NCBI GenBank assembly: GCA_030450655.1
Contig: JAKDIE010000011.1
Span: forward strand, 1 to 13,351
Source: Ruaniaceae bacterium
GTDB lineage: Bacteria > Actinomycetota > Actinomycetes > Actinomycetales > Actinomycetaceae
Length of the DNA: 13,351 nt
Reading direction: 5' to 3'
Shown: positions 7,200 through 13,351 of the stretch, piece by piece
Position numbering within the stretch: the stretch's first letter is position 1
Layout of the letters: each line of letters opens with the position of its first letter
Notes under the pieces: model-generated
Told to the model about the DNA's origin: nothing
Databases searched by the model: none
The model's input: only the letters and a program-made list of their open reading frames with translations
Translations under genes and position numbers: made by a program

Positions 7200-7993
7200 T
7201 GAAGTACCACCCAGGGCGTGAGGTCACGCCAATGTATTCCACGGTGGTGCACATTCTGCGGCCCATGATGCGGGTGATCACCGATCGTCACTGGTCCGGC
7301 CAGGAGAACCTGCCGAAAGAAGGCGGATTCATCGCCGTCTCGAATCACGTGACCAACCTCGATCCGCTCACGTTCGGCCACTATCTCGTGGATGCCGGCA
7401 TCCCGGTGAAGTTCCTGGGCAAGTCCGAACTCTTCCGCGTTCCCGTGGTGGGACAGGTCCTGACGGGCGCCCGCCAGATTCCCGTGCACCGCGGATCGGC
7501 GCGCGCCATCGAATCGCTGGATGCCGCGGAAGTGGCGCTCGCGCAGGGCGAGTGCGTGGGCATCTTTGTGGAGGGGACTCTCACCCACGATCCGGAGATG
7601 TGGCCGATGCAGGGCCGCACTGGGGCGGCGCGGCTCGCGCTGGCAACGGGGGTCCCGGTGATTCCCGTGGCACAGTGGGGCGCGCAGCGCGTCATCCCGC
7701 GCTACGAGGTGTGGCCGGCCACGATGAAGAAGCAGCGGGTAGACGTGATGGCGATGCCGCCGGTGGATCTCAGTGCCTTCCAGGGCAAGCCCATCACTGC
7801 GGAACTCCTGCGCATGGCCACGGACACCATCATGCGGGAGCTGACTCGTGGAGTCGCGGAGCTACGGGGCGAGGAGCCGCCGGAGCACCTGTACGATCGC
7901 CGCATCGACGGGAGCGCGCGCGTGTCATCCAAGGACGCGCGCCGCGCTCGCAAGGATGCGGAGAAGGCCGCCAAGCAGGCAACGACACGATGA
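7199..7993 (+). CDS. plsC: 1-acyl-sn-glycerol-3-phosphate acyltransferase-type protein (PlsC family)
   Basis: A 264-residue acyltransferase of the PlsC superfamily, which acylates lysophosphatidic acid at the inner membrane face on the way to phospholipids. The HX4D catalytic motif is NHVTNLD, His50 and Asp55. Motif III appears as EGT at 125-127 and motif IV as GVPVIPVAQWG. The C-terminus is a basic Arg/Lys/Ala-rich tail. The ATG at 7199 overlaps the murA stop in TGATG, with GAGG 4 nt upstream. An alternative ATG at 7232 removes 11 polar residues, also has a plausible ribosome site (GTGAGG), and fits the family start about as well. The stop overlaps gpsA in ATGA. PlsC next to the glycerol-3-phosphate-producing enzyme makes pathway sense; acyl acceptor not proven. 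Confidence 0.88.
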   Translation: MKYHPGREVTPMYSTVVHILRPMMRVITDRHWSGQENLPKEGGFIAVSNHVTNLDPLTFGHYLVDAGIPVKFLGKSELFRVPVVGQVLTGARQIPVHRGSARAIESLDAAEVALAQGECVGIFVEGTLTHDPEMWPMQGRTGAARLALATGVPVIPVAQWGAQRVIPRYEVWPATMKKQRVDVMAMPPVDLSAFQGKPITAELLRMATDTIMRELTRGVAELRGEEPPEHLYDRRIDGSARVSSKDARRARKDAEKAAKQATTR

Positions 7994-8985
7994 TCACGGT
8001 CCTCGGTTCGGGAGCCTGGGGCACCACCTTCACTGCCGTGCTTGCGGACGCCGGAAACGACGTCCTGATGTGGGGGCGCGATCCTGCAGTGGTGGAGGAG
8101 ATCAACCACTCCCACACCAACCGCGGCTACATGCCCGCGCGCGGGCTCCCGGAGAGCGTAAGCGCCACGGGGGATCTGGCGGACGCCGTGGCACGGGCTG
8201 AGAGTCTCGTGGTGGCCGTGCCGTCCCAGGCCGCGCGGGGCGCACTCGCGGGCATGGGGGAGTATTTGCGGCCCTCCGCGAGCGTGATCTCTTTGATGAA
8301 GGGCATCGAGCTGGGGACCGATCTGCGGATGACGCAGATGCTGCACGAGGTTCTCGGAGTCGCGTCGGAGCGCCTCGTAGCGCTCTCGGGGCCGAATCTC
8401 GCCGGCGAGATTGCGGATCTCCAGCCCACGGCATCCGTCGCGGCCTGCAAGGACATCGCGCGGGCGGAAGAGGTGGCGGAGCTGTGCGCCACCGCGTACT
8501 TCCGCACCTACGTCAATGACGATGTGGTGGGGGTGGAGCTCGCCGGCGCCGTCAAGAACGTCATCGCCGTGGCCGTGGGAATGGCGAAAGGCAGCGGGTT
8601 CGGGGACAACACGGCAGCCACCATCATCACGCGCGGGCTGGCGGAGATCACGCGCCTGGCCGTCGCCGAAGGCGCGGACCCGGCGACTCTCGCGGGACTG
8701 GCAGGGATGGGTGACCTCGTGGCGACCTGTTCATCGAGCCTCTCACGCAATCACCGCCTCGGGCTCGCGCTCGGGCGCGGCATGAGCCTCGACGAGGCGA
8801 TCGAGACCACGGGAGGGACAGCGGAAGGCGCGAAATCGTGCCGTTCGGTGGCGCACCTCGCGGCCTCCGCAGGGGTCGAGATGCCGATCACGAACGCCGT
8901 CGTCGCCGTGCTGTACAAGGGACTCGGGGTGCGGGACATGACTGCAGCGCTGCTCTCGCGGCCTCGGAAGGACGAGCGGCGCTAA
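7990..8985 (+). CDS. gpsA: Glycerol-3-phosphate dehydrogenase [NAD(P)+]
   Basis: Reduces dihydroxyacetone phosphate to glycerol-3-phosphate, the backbone for phospholipids. The 331 residues begin with the nucleotide-binding GSGAWGTTFT at 6-15. They continue with a VAVPSQA segment, SLMKGIE, SGPNLAGEI, and the catalytic Lys189 in GAVKNVIAVAVG. The substrate-binding GLAGMGDLVATC...SRNHRLG region follows. The start at 7990 shares ATGA with the plsC stop, and the first residues MITVLGSG match the family start, so the much longer open frame upstream is shadow. The 3' end converges with the sensor gene at 9008, leaving 22 bp. Confidence 0.96.
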   Translation: MITVLGSGAWGTTFTAVLADAGNDVLMWGRDPAVVEEINHSHTNRGYMPARGLPESVSATGDLADAVARAESLVVAVPSQAARGALAGMGEYLRPSASVISLMKGIELGTDLRMTQMLHEVLGVASERLVALSGPNLAGEIADLQPTASVAACKDIARAEEVAELCATAYFRTYVNDDVVGVELAGAVKNVIAVAVGMAKGSGFGDNTAATIITRGLAEITRLAVAEGADPATLAGLAGMGDLVATCSSSLSRNHRLGLALGRGMSLDEAIETTGGTAEGAKSCRSVAHLAASAGVEMPITNAVVAVLYKGLGVRDMTAALLSRPRKDERR

Positions 8986-8992
8986 CGCGCTC

Positions 8993-9006
8993 GCCACCTG
9001 CGTGGC
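8993..9006. terminator. Small hairpin in the gpsA/sensor gap
   Basis: GCCAC (8993-8997) pairs with GTGGC (9002-9006) around CTGC, exactly in the 22-bp convergent gap. The stem is short and lacks a T-run, so a role as shared weak terminator is only possible. Confidence 0.25.
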
Positions 9007-9007
9007 C

Positions 9008-9916
9008 TCATTCGGGCGCGGCCTCGGGGCCGTTGCGATAGATCACCCTGAGCTTGCCGGCGGCCTGAGCCAGGAGTTCGTTCTCCTGCGCGAGTGCGTG
9101 GTTGAGGCGGTGCTCCTCGGTGACGTCGATGGCGAGCAGGCGCTCGCACGCGCGTCCATCGATCGTGAGCGTGTCCTTGGTGAAGAGGCGCACGCTGCCC
9201 TCTGGCATGGTCAGCAGTGCGCCGCCTGCGAGCGGGGCGTGCGCCTCGGCATTGGATTGCTCCCGTAGCGCGTCCCACAGGCCGCGAATCTCGGAGAGAT
9301 CGGTGGCGAGGGAGCGCGCAGTCAGGCAGGACCGCATCACGTTGTTCATCACCAGGATCCGCCCCGTGGCCTCGGCGATCAGCACGCCATCGGGCATGCG
9401 CATCACGGCGTCTCCGGTCGAGAAGTGCGCCACCTCGTCCGCGAGTTGGCGAATGTCGATCAGTACGGCCGAGAGCACCCGGAACACGAAGTAGGTGAAG
9501 GCCGCAGCGAGGATCCAGAGAGCGTACATCCCCGCGAACTGGAGTGCCGGTGGCGTGCATGCGAGCAGCACGAGAGATTCGACGGCGAGCAGCCGGCTCC
9601 GGGTGGTGACGAGAATCCATACTCCACGTCCTGCAGCGGCCAGGTTGCCCCACAGCCGCGGCTCCAACGGAATGCGCAGCCCGGGCAGGAGCATCACGAA
9701 CTCGTGAGATCCCGAGGCAGCCGCGTAGGTGATGGCCGCGAGAACCACAAGGAACACGAGGATCAAGCACTCGTAGGCGATGATCCAGGGCTTGTGTGAC
9801 ACCTGGCGGCGGCCCGTCAGTGCCGCAATATGCAGGGTGTGACCGGCGATCAGGAGGCACGTGGTCACGAGGGCCACGGTCAGGGACGCCTCCGAGGCGG
9901 TCAGAAGCAATTCCAT
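9008..9916 (-). CDS. Membrane PAS-type sensor protein lacking its histidine-kinase core
   Basis: 302 residues. About five membrane segments lie in residues 10-155 (clear ones at 12-31, 44-66, 110-128 and 129-153). A PAS-like domain follows at about 170-268, with PDGVLIAEATGRILVMNN, an LWDAL segment and a closing LLAIDVTEEHRL. Then comes a helix at 268-295 (LAQENELLAQAAGKLRVIYRN). This is the layout of the N-terminal half of membrane sensor kinases, where the helix leads into the phospho-acceptor histidine region. Here the protein stops seven residues later; no H-box, N-box or G-box exists. The start overlaps the upstream sensor gene in TGATG, with AGAGGGG upstream, indicating translational coupling. 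The frame is intact. Family resemblance is from remembered motif patterns; partner and ligand unknown. Confidence 0.75.
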   Translation of the reverse strand: MELLLTASEASLTVALVTTCLLIAGHTLHIAALTGRRQVSHKPWIIAYECLILVFLVVLAAITYAAASGSHEFVMLLPGLRIPLEPRLWGNLAAAGRGVWILVTTRSRLLAVESLVLLACTPPALQFAGMYALWILAAAFTYFVFRVLSAVLIDIRQLADEVAHFSTGDAVMRMPDGVLIAEATGRILVMNNVMRSCLTARSLATDLSEIRGLWDALREQSNAEAHAPLAGGALLTMPEGSVRLFTKDTLTIDGRACERLLAIDVTEEHRLNHALAQENELLAQAAGKLRVIYRNGPEAAPE

Positions 9917-11223
9917 CAGGACCCCTCTCGATCGGTCGAGGAGAGCATCGTGCGCACGGCAGTCGCGGCGAGCGCGATGGTGTGCTCCACATCCCGCACG
10001 AGGCGACGGCCGCTTGATACGACGTGCGGGCGCGAGCGGCGCTGGCTCTCCTGCGTGAGCAGTTCGTTCGCCTGCTCGAGTTGGGTGTGCATGAGCTCCA
10101 GCAGGTTGCGCTGCGTGTTGATCTGCGCCATGTCCCGCGCGATAAGCCCAAGCCCGCCACGAACCCGGTACACCATGTAGACGGTGTCCGGTTCGTCGTC
10201 GGGACGAATTTCCGTGAGGTGATTTCGGGGCAGGTCACGGCCCTGGATCGTGGTGAGGACCGATGGGCTGAAGGTCCCGGCGTAGTGCGTGGCGTATGCC
10301 TCCTCGCCGTCCACCGTCAGCACCCACAGGCGCACGGGGAGCGTGAGGAAGGCGTCCCGCGAAAGTGGGTGCGCCGGGAGCAGGCCGAGGCGCAGGCTCA
10401 GCTCGGTTGCCAGCACGAAGACCAGCAGGTAGGTCAGGATGAGGTTGCTGCTGGAGACGGTTTCGACGCGGTACACGTACGCCACCGAGTACCCGATGGT
10501 CAGGAGGATCGCCCCGAGCAGGAGGAGGGTTGCGGGGCGGAGTTGGGAGCGAGATTTAACGGCCAGGATCAACCCGGTGAGGCCCAAAATGAACAGCGTC
10601 CAGATGACGATCGCCATGAATCCGGGGCCGTACGAGTAGTTCGATGCCACAGCCGTCTCGGTGGCGTCGAAACGAAAGACGGCGTGGTGGAGGCCGTTCG
10701 TGAGGATGAGGCCGATCAGAGCGATGCAGACGGCGAGCAGCACGCGCATGGCGGTGCGTACCGCGCGGATGCTATCGAGGGCCGAGCCGCGAACCGCGCC
10801 GAAAAGGGCCACGTGCGGCAGGATCCCCACCGGGACGTACGAGAGATACCAGCACGCCTCCGTGATCGCGGGGCTGATATCGGCGTACCGGACCAGCGCC
10901 ACAATCAGGAACACGATCGTGAGGATCGGCGCGGCCAGCATGATGCGTCGGAGCGTCGCGTCCGAGCAGCGGAGGTATCCGCTCACGCCCCACGCCGTGA
11001 TGGGGGCGATGAGCAGAATCATGACGCCTGTGGTCGCGGCGGCGCCACCACCCCACGTGGTTGGGTCTGCTGGCCGTGGGGGATGTGAGAGGCCGAGGCG
11101 TTCGAGCGTGATCAGTCCGATGATGAGGACCACGGCCACGATGACGGCGCTGATCCGGGCAGCCACGTCAAGCAGGCGCTGTTCAGCGGCACGGATCTCA
11201 TCCGACGCGCGCAATGCCCCCAT
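9916..11223 (-). CDS. 7TM histidine-kinase-type receptor without kinase domain
   Basis: 435 residues with eight predicted membrane segments (about 23-41, 62-84, 93-113, 121-143, 157-175, 199-222, 230-251, 258-278). Between TM5 and TM6 it carries TNGLHHAVFRF (175-185) and YSYGPG (196-201), the hallmark of the N-terminal 7TM region of a histidine-kinase family (Pfam HisKA_7TM, by recollection). A degenerate PAS-like domain follows at about 285-365, then a coiled coil (366-395) and a last helix (405-427). No dimerisation histidine or ATPase domain is present. ATG 11223 is chosen; GTG 11226 is equally possible, since AAGGGG is 7 nt from GTG and 10 nt from ATG. It is the first gene of a two-gene operon, divergent from ddl. 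Confidence 0.78.
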   Translation of the reverse strand: MGALRASDEIRAAEQRLLDVAARISAVIVAVVLIIGLITLERLGLSHPPRPADPTTWGGGAAATTGVMILLIAPITAWGVSGYLRCSDATLRRIMLAAPILTIVFLIVALVRYADISPAITEACWYLSYVPVGILPHVALFGAVRGSALDSIRAVRTAMRVLLAVCIALIGLILTNGLHHAVFRFDATETAVASNYSYGPGFMAIVIWTLFILGLTGLILAVKSRSQLRPATLLLLGAILLTIGYSVAYVYRVETVSSSNLILTYLLVFVLATELSLRLGLLPAHPLSRDAFLTLPVRLWVLTVDGEEAYATHYAGTFSPSVLTTIQGRDLPRNHLTEIRPDDEPDTVYMVYRVRGGLGLIARDMAQINTQRNLLELMHTQLEQANELLTQESQRRSRPHVVSSGRRLVRDVEHTIALAATAVRTMLSSTDREGS

Positions 11224-11272
11224 CACACCGCTACCCCTTCTGCGGTCCAGGGCGCCTCAATGTGGCCCTGCT

Positions 11273-11308
11273 CATATACGACTCTACCGAAGGCGTTGAC
11301 CGCCGCAA
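11273..11308 (-). promoter_or_regulatory. Candidate promoter boxes for the sensor operon
   Basis: On the minus strand there are two overlapping possibilities, each with 16-bp spacing: TTGCGG (11308-11303) with TAGAGT (11286-11281), and GTCAAC (11300-11295) with TATATG (11278-11273). They lie in the 112-bp gap shared with ddl. A TTGACC on the plus strand at 11296-11301 could be a ddl -35, but no well-spaced -10 partner is seen. All weak. Confidence 0.25.
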
Positions 11309-11329
11309 GGGCCTACGCGCAGTAGGCTC
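11309..11329 (+). promoter_or_regulatory. Inverted repeat overlapping the ddl ribosome site
   Basis: GCCTAC (11311-11316) and GTAGGC (11322-11327) are perfectly inverted around GCGCA. In RNA the stem extends by a G-U and a G-C pair to 8 bp. The only ribosome-site candidate for ddl, AGTAGG at 11321-11326, lies in the 3' arm, 9 nt before the ATG. It could be an operator or an RNA hairpin that hides the ribosome site. TAGGCT at 11324-11329 also sits at leaderless spacing from the ATG. Confidence 0.4.
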
Positions 11330-11335
11330 GTGCCG

Positions 11336-12445
11336 ATGAATACTTCCCGCACCCGCGTTGCCGTGATCTTTGGTGGAATGAGTGGCGAACACTCGGTTTC
11401 GTGCGCCACGGCGGCTGGCGTGCTGCGCGCGATCGACCGCGAGAGATTCGAGGTCGTCCCCATCGGGATCACGCGCGAGGGCGCGTGGGTGCGGATGCCG
11501 GATGAGCCCGCACTCCTCGAAGGGGGCGCTGCGGAGGTCTCCGAGATCACGACGGCGGTGGGCAGCGTCGTCGTCGATAGTGCTCGCACTGCTGAACTCG
11601 TGGAGATTCATGGCACCGGCGCGGTGGATCTTGGCCAGGTCGACGTCGCGCTGCCGTTGCTGCACGGCCCGTTCGGAGAGGACGGCACGATCCAGGGTCT
11701 CTTCGAGATGATGGGACTTCGCTATGTGGGGCCGGGCGTACTCGCCTCGGCGCTCGGCATGGACAAGCACTTCACGAAGATCGCGTTGCGTGGTGCGGGC
11801 CTGCCCGTGGCGCGGCACGTGCTCGCTTCGGAATCGCGGTGGCGTTTCGAGCGGGAGTCCGTGTGTGCCGAGGCGGCACAGTTGGGGTTGCCGCTGTTCG
11901 TGAAGCCCTCCCGCGCCGGTTCCTCTCTGGGAATTGCGCGGGTCACGGATCTCGTGGATCTACCGGCGGCGGTTGAGGCTGCGCGCCAGCACGATCCGAA
12001 GGTGATCATCGAGGAGTCGCTATCCGGCCGCGAGATTGAGTGCGGTGTGATCGGCGGGCGGGACGGCCGCAGGCCGCGAGTGGCTCCGCTCGGCGAGGTG
12101 GTGATGCACTCTCAGAGCGCGGACTTCTACGATTTCGAAACGAAGTACTTCGATGCTGCGGGGTTCTCGATGGTGTGCCCGGCGGAGCTGCCTAGCGACG
12201 TGGCGGAGCGGATTCAGGAAATGGCGATCACCGCATTTGAGGCACTCGATTGCGAAGGGCTCGCGCGCGTGGACTTCTTCGTGGATTCCGAGGGTGCCCC
12301 CACGATCAACGAGATCAACACGATGCCGGGCTTCACCCCATTCTCGATGTTTCCAGTGATGTGGCAGCAGGCAGGAATGAGTTACGCGGAGCTCGTGACG
12401 GAGCTCCTCGATCTCGCCCTCGAGCGCCCGGTTGGCCTGCGCTGA
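11336..12445 (+). CDS. ddl: D-alanine--D-alanine ligase
   Basis: Joins two D-alanines with ATP for the peptidoglycan stem. The 369-residue ATP-grasp protein shows VIFGGMSGEHSVS near the N-terminus and LPLLHGPFGEDGTIQG. It also has the ATP-binding FVKPSRAGSSLGIARV, an omega-loop with FYDFETKY, and the metal-binding NEINTMPGFT near the C-terminus. Lys270-Tyr271 in the loop matches the Lys-Tyr pair of D-Ala-D-Ala ligases, whereas D-lactate-adding, vancomycin-resistant ligases carry Phe at the Tyr position. The ATG at 11336 is chosen over the GTG at 11330 because the AGTAGG ribosome site is only 3 nt from the latter. It ends 5 bp before the convergent lipoprotein gene. Confidence 0.96.
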   Translation: MNTSRTRVAVIFGGMSGEHSVSCATAAGVLRAIDRERFEVVPIGITREGAWVRMPDEPALLEGGAAEVSEITTAVGSVVVDSARTAELVEIHGTGAVDLGQVDVALPLLHGPFGEDGTIQGLFEMMGLRYVGPGVLASALGMDKHFTKIALRGAGLPVARHVLASESRWRFERESVCAEAAQLGLPLFVKPSRAGSSLGIARVTDLVDLPAAVEAARQHDPKVIIEESLSGREIECGVIGGRDGRRPRVAPLGEVVMHSQSADFYDFETKYFDAAGFSMVCPAELPSDVAERIQEMAITAFEALDCEGLARVDFFVDSEGAPTINEINTMPGFTPFSMFPVMWQQAGMSYAELVTELLDLALERPVGLR

Positions 12446-12450
12446 GCGGA

Positions 12451-12960
12451 TCAGTAATCGGTGGCGCCCACGCAGAATCGCTCGGCTGGGGCGCGATCCA
12501 CGGGCAGCGAGAGCGCGTTCAGGATGTCCGCCGGCGATTCGACGTTTGATGCCGCAGCGATCACCACTTCGATCGCTGGGACGCGCCCATAGGTGACGAA
12601 CGTCCAGGCGCCGCCCTCAACATCCGCGTGTGCCGGAATCAGTTCGGAATCCGGCTCGGGATCGATCCAGTCGATCGTGATGCCCGCGCCCGAGGTCACG
12701 GAGATGCACCGTTCGTCCGTGGGTGGTGGTGGCGCCACGCCGCAGCGCAAGATGATCTCGCCCGCACCCCACGCCACAGTCGCTTGGGACGTGGTCGGTA
12801 CCTGCTCGAGCGCGCCGAGTTGGTGGGGCAGGGCGAGGATCACCTGCCCGCACACGGGATCGGGGGCGAACTCGGCAGCCTCGACGGTGACGGGCCGCGC
12901 GCACCCGCTCACGGCAAGGAGCGCGCCAATCGCCAGGGCGGCGATGCGCAAGTGGGACAT
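12451..12960 (-). CDS. Small lipoprotein of the DUF3515 type
   Basis: A 169-residue exported protein. A basic start and hydrophobic stretch (IAALAIGALLAV) lead to a lipobox VSGC with Cys20, so it is predicted to be lipidated and held on the outer face of the membrane. Four further cysteines (37, 73, 84, 164) could form disulfides outside the cell. Position between ddl and thiL, size and the early CGQVILALP motif agree with the DUF3515 family, whose function is unknown. No ribosome site precedes the ATG at 12960; a TACAGT -10 box lies 6 bp upstream, indicating a leaderless mRNA. Its stop is 5 bp from that of ddl. Confidence 0.85.
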   Translation of the reverse strand: MSHLRIAALAIGALLAVSGCARPVTVEAAEFAPDPVCGQVILALPHQLGALEQVPTTSQATVAWGAGEIILRCGVAPPPPTDERCISVTSGAGITIDWIDPEPDSELIPAHADVEGGAWTFVTYGRVPAIEVVIAAASNVESPADILNALSLPVDRAPAERFCVGATDY

Positions 12961-12966
12961 GACTCA

Positions 12967-12976
12967 ACTGTACGGT
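12967..12976. promoter_or_regulatory. Overlapping divergent leaderless -10 boxes (lipoprotein gene / thiL)
   Basis: Minus-strand TACAGT (12972-12967) and plus-strand TACGGT (12971-12976) share the central TA in an almost perfect 10-bp palindrome. Each is followed by exactly 6 bp and then a start codon, ATG at 12960 and GTG at 12983. Both start codons would therefore be the first transcribed bases. Neither gene has a ribosome site. No clear -35 boxes are seen on either side. Confidence 0.5.
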
Positions 12977-12982
12977 GGTCCA

Positions 12983-13351
12983 GTGAGACGAGTAGCCGAC
13001 GTGCCGGAAGATGAGCTGATCGCGCAGATTGTGCGAGGGATGCCGCAGGGTGAGGCGCTGGTCCCTACCGGCGACGACGCGGCCGTGGTCCCGCTGCGCT
13101 CCCCGCGCGTGGTGGTCACCGTGGACGTGCTCGTTGAGGGCCGCCATTTCCGCCGGGATTGGAGCACGGGTACGGACGTGGGGTGGCGCGGCATCACCCA
13201 GAACGCGGCGGACATCGTGGCGATGGGCGCGCTGCCGGTCTCGTTCGTGGCCTCCCTCGTGCTGCCGGGTGACACCTTGGCGCAGTGGGCGATCGATGTG
13301 GCGCGCGGCATGGCGGAAGCCTGCCGCTGGTTGACGGCCGAGACCGGAGCC
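12983..13351 (+). CDS. thiL: Thiamine-monophosphate kinase, N-terminal part
   Basis: The first 123 codons; the gene continues past the right edge. ThiL phosphorylates thiamine monophosphate to the active cofactor thiamine diphosphate. The PurM/AIR-synthase-like fold is recognised from PTGDDAAVV (residues 29-37) and DVLVEGRHF (50-58). QNAADIVAMGALPVSFVASLVLP follows, with the metal-binding aspartates in place. The GTG at 12983 gives the usual short N-terminus (VRRVADVPEDELI) and is the only sensible start, although it has no ribosome site and looks leaderless. It is divergent from the lipoprotein gene, as is usual for this conserved block. Confidence 0.93.
   Translation, partial: MRRVADVPEDELIAQIVRGMPQGEALVPTGDDAAVVPLRSPRVVVTVDVLVEGRHFRRDWSTGTDVGWRGITQNAADIVAMGALPVSFVASLVLPGDTLAQWAIDVARGMAEACRWLTAETGA

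Noticed and set aside
8982..10238. Long open frame on the minus strand overlapping both sensor genes
   Set aside because: Its translation is rich in Arg, Pro and His with no family motif, and it is the out-of-frame shadow of the two coupled membrane genes, whose hydrophobic pattern is clearly real.
10024..11088. Plus-strand open frame of over 1 kb opposite the 7TM gene
   Set aside because: Low-complexity charged product (Asp, Glu, Gln, Arg rich) expected from the antisense of membrane-protein codons in high-GC DNA; no ribosome site or motif.
9008..11223. Sensor genes as a VanS-like vancomycin resistance system
   Set aside because: No kinase core, no response regulator, no vanH/A/X-type genes, and the neighbouring Ddl has the D-Ala-specific Tyr.

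Overview
The window is a chromosomal stretch of a high-GC actinobacterium. The gene order gltX, tRNA-Gln, tRNA-Glu, IclR regulator, leuC, leuD, (murA), plsC, gpsA, ddl, DUF3515 lipoprotein, thiL is, from memory, the conserved actinobacterial arrangement. The murA placed here, the strong GC bias at third codon positions and the relaxed TANNNT-type -10 boxes point to the Actinomycetales/Micrococcales side of the phylum. I cannot name a genus.

Layout. Positions 1-297 (minus) hold the start of a MalY/PatB-type PLP enzyme, divergent from gltX (359-1852). gltX is followed by a tRNA-Gln(CTG)/tRNA-Glu(CTC) pair with a recognisable promoter, closed by a 14-bp hairpin. A small SRPBCC/AHSA1-type gene (2256-2741) comes next. 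After a 153-bp convergent gap an IclR-family regulator (2895-3638, minus) faces away from leuCD (3700-5762). A palindrome between the two is probably its operator. murA (5868-7199), plsC (7199-7993) and gpsA (7990-8985) follow on the plus strand with stop/start overlaps, joining peptidoglycan and phospholipid precursor synthesis.

The unusual part is 9008-11223 on the minus strand. It holds two overlapping genes for membrane sensor proteins of the 7TM histidine-kinase type. Neither carries a phospho-acceptor histidine region or ATPase domain, and no response regulator is present in the window. The second protein stops where the kinase core would start, 22 bp from the end of gpsA. Both frames are intact, so this is either a repurposed kinase-less receptor pair or a very cleanly truncated one. 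It is divergent from ddl (11336-12445), the D-Ala-D-Ala ligase.

The right end has a small lipoprotein of the DUF3515 type (12451-12960, minus) and the start of thiL (12983 onward). The two are divergent, only 22 bp apart, with mirror-image -10 boxes that share two bases and sit at leaderless spacing from each start codon.

No insertion sequence, CRISPR array, phage gene or long repeat was seen. No gene-free stretch exceeds 300 bases; the longest are 2742-2894 (153 bp) and 1853-1986 (134 bp).
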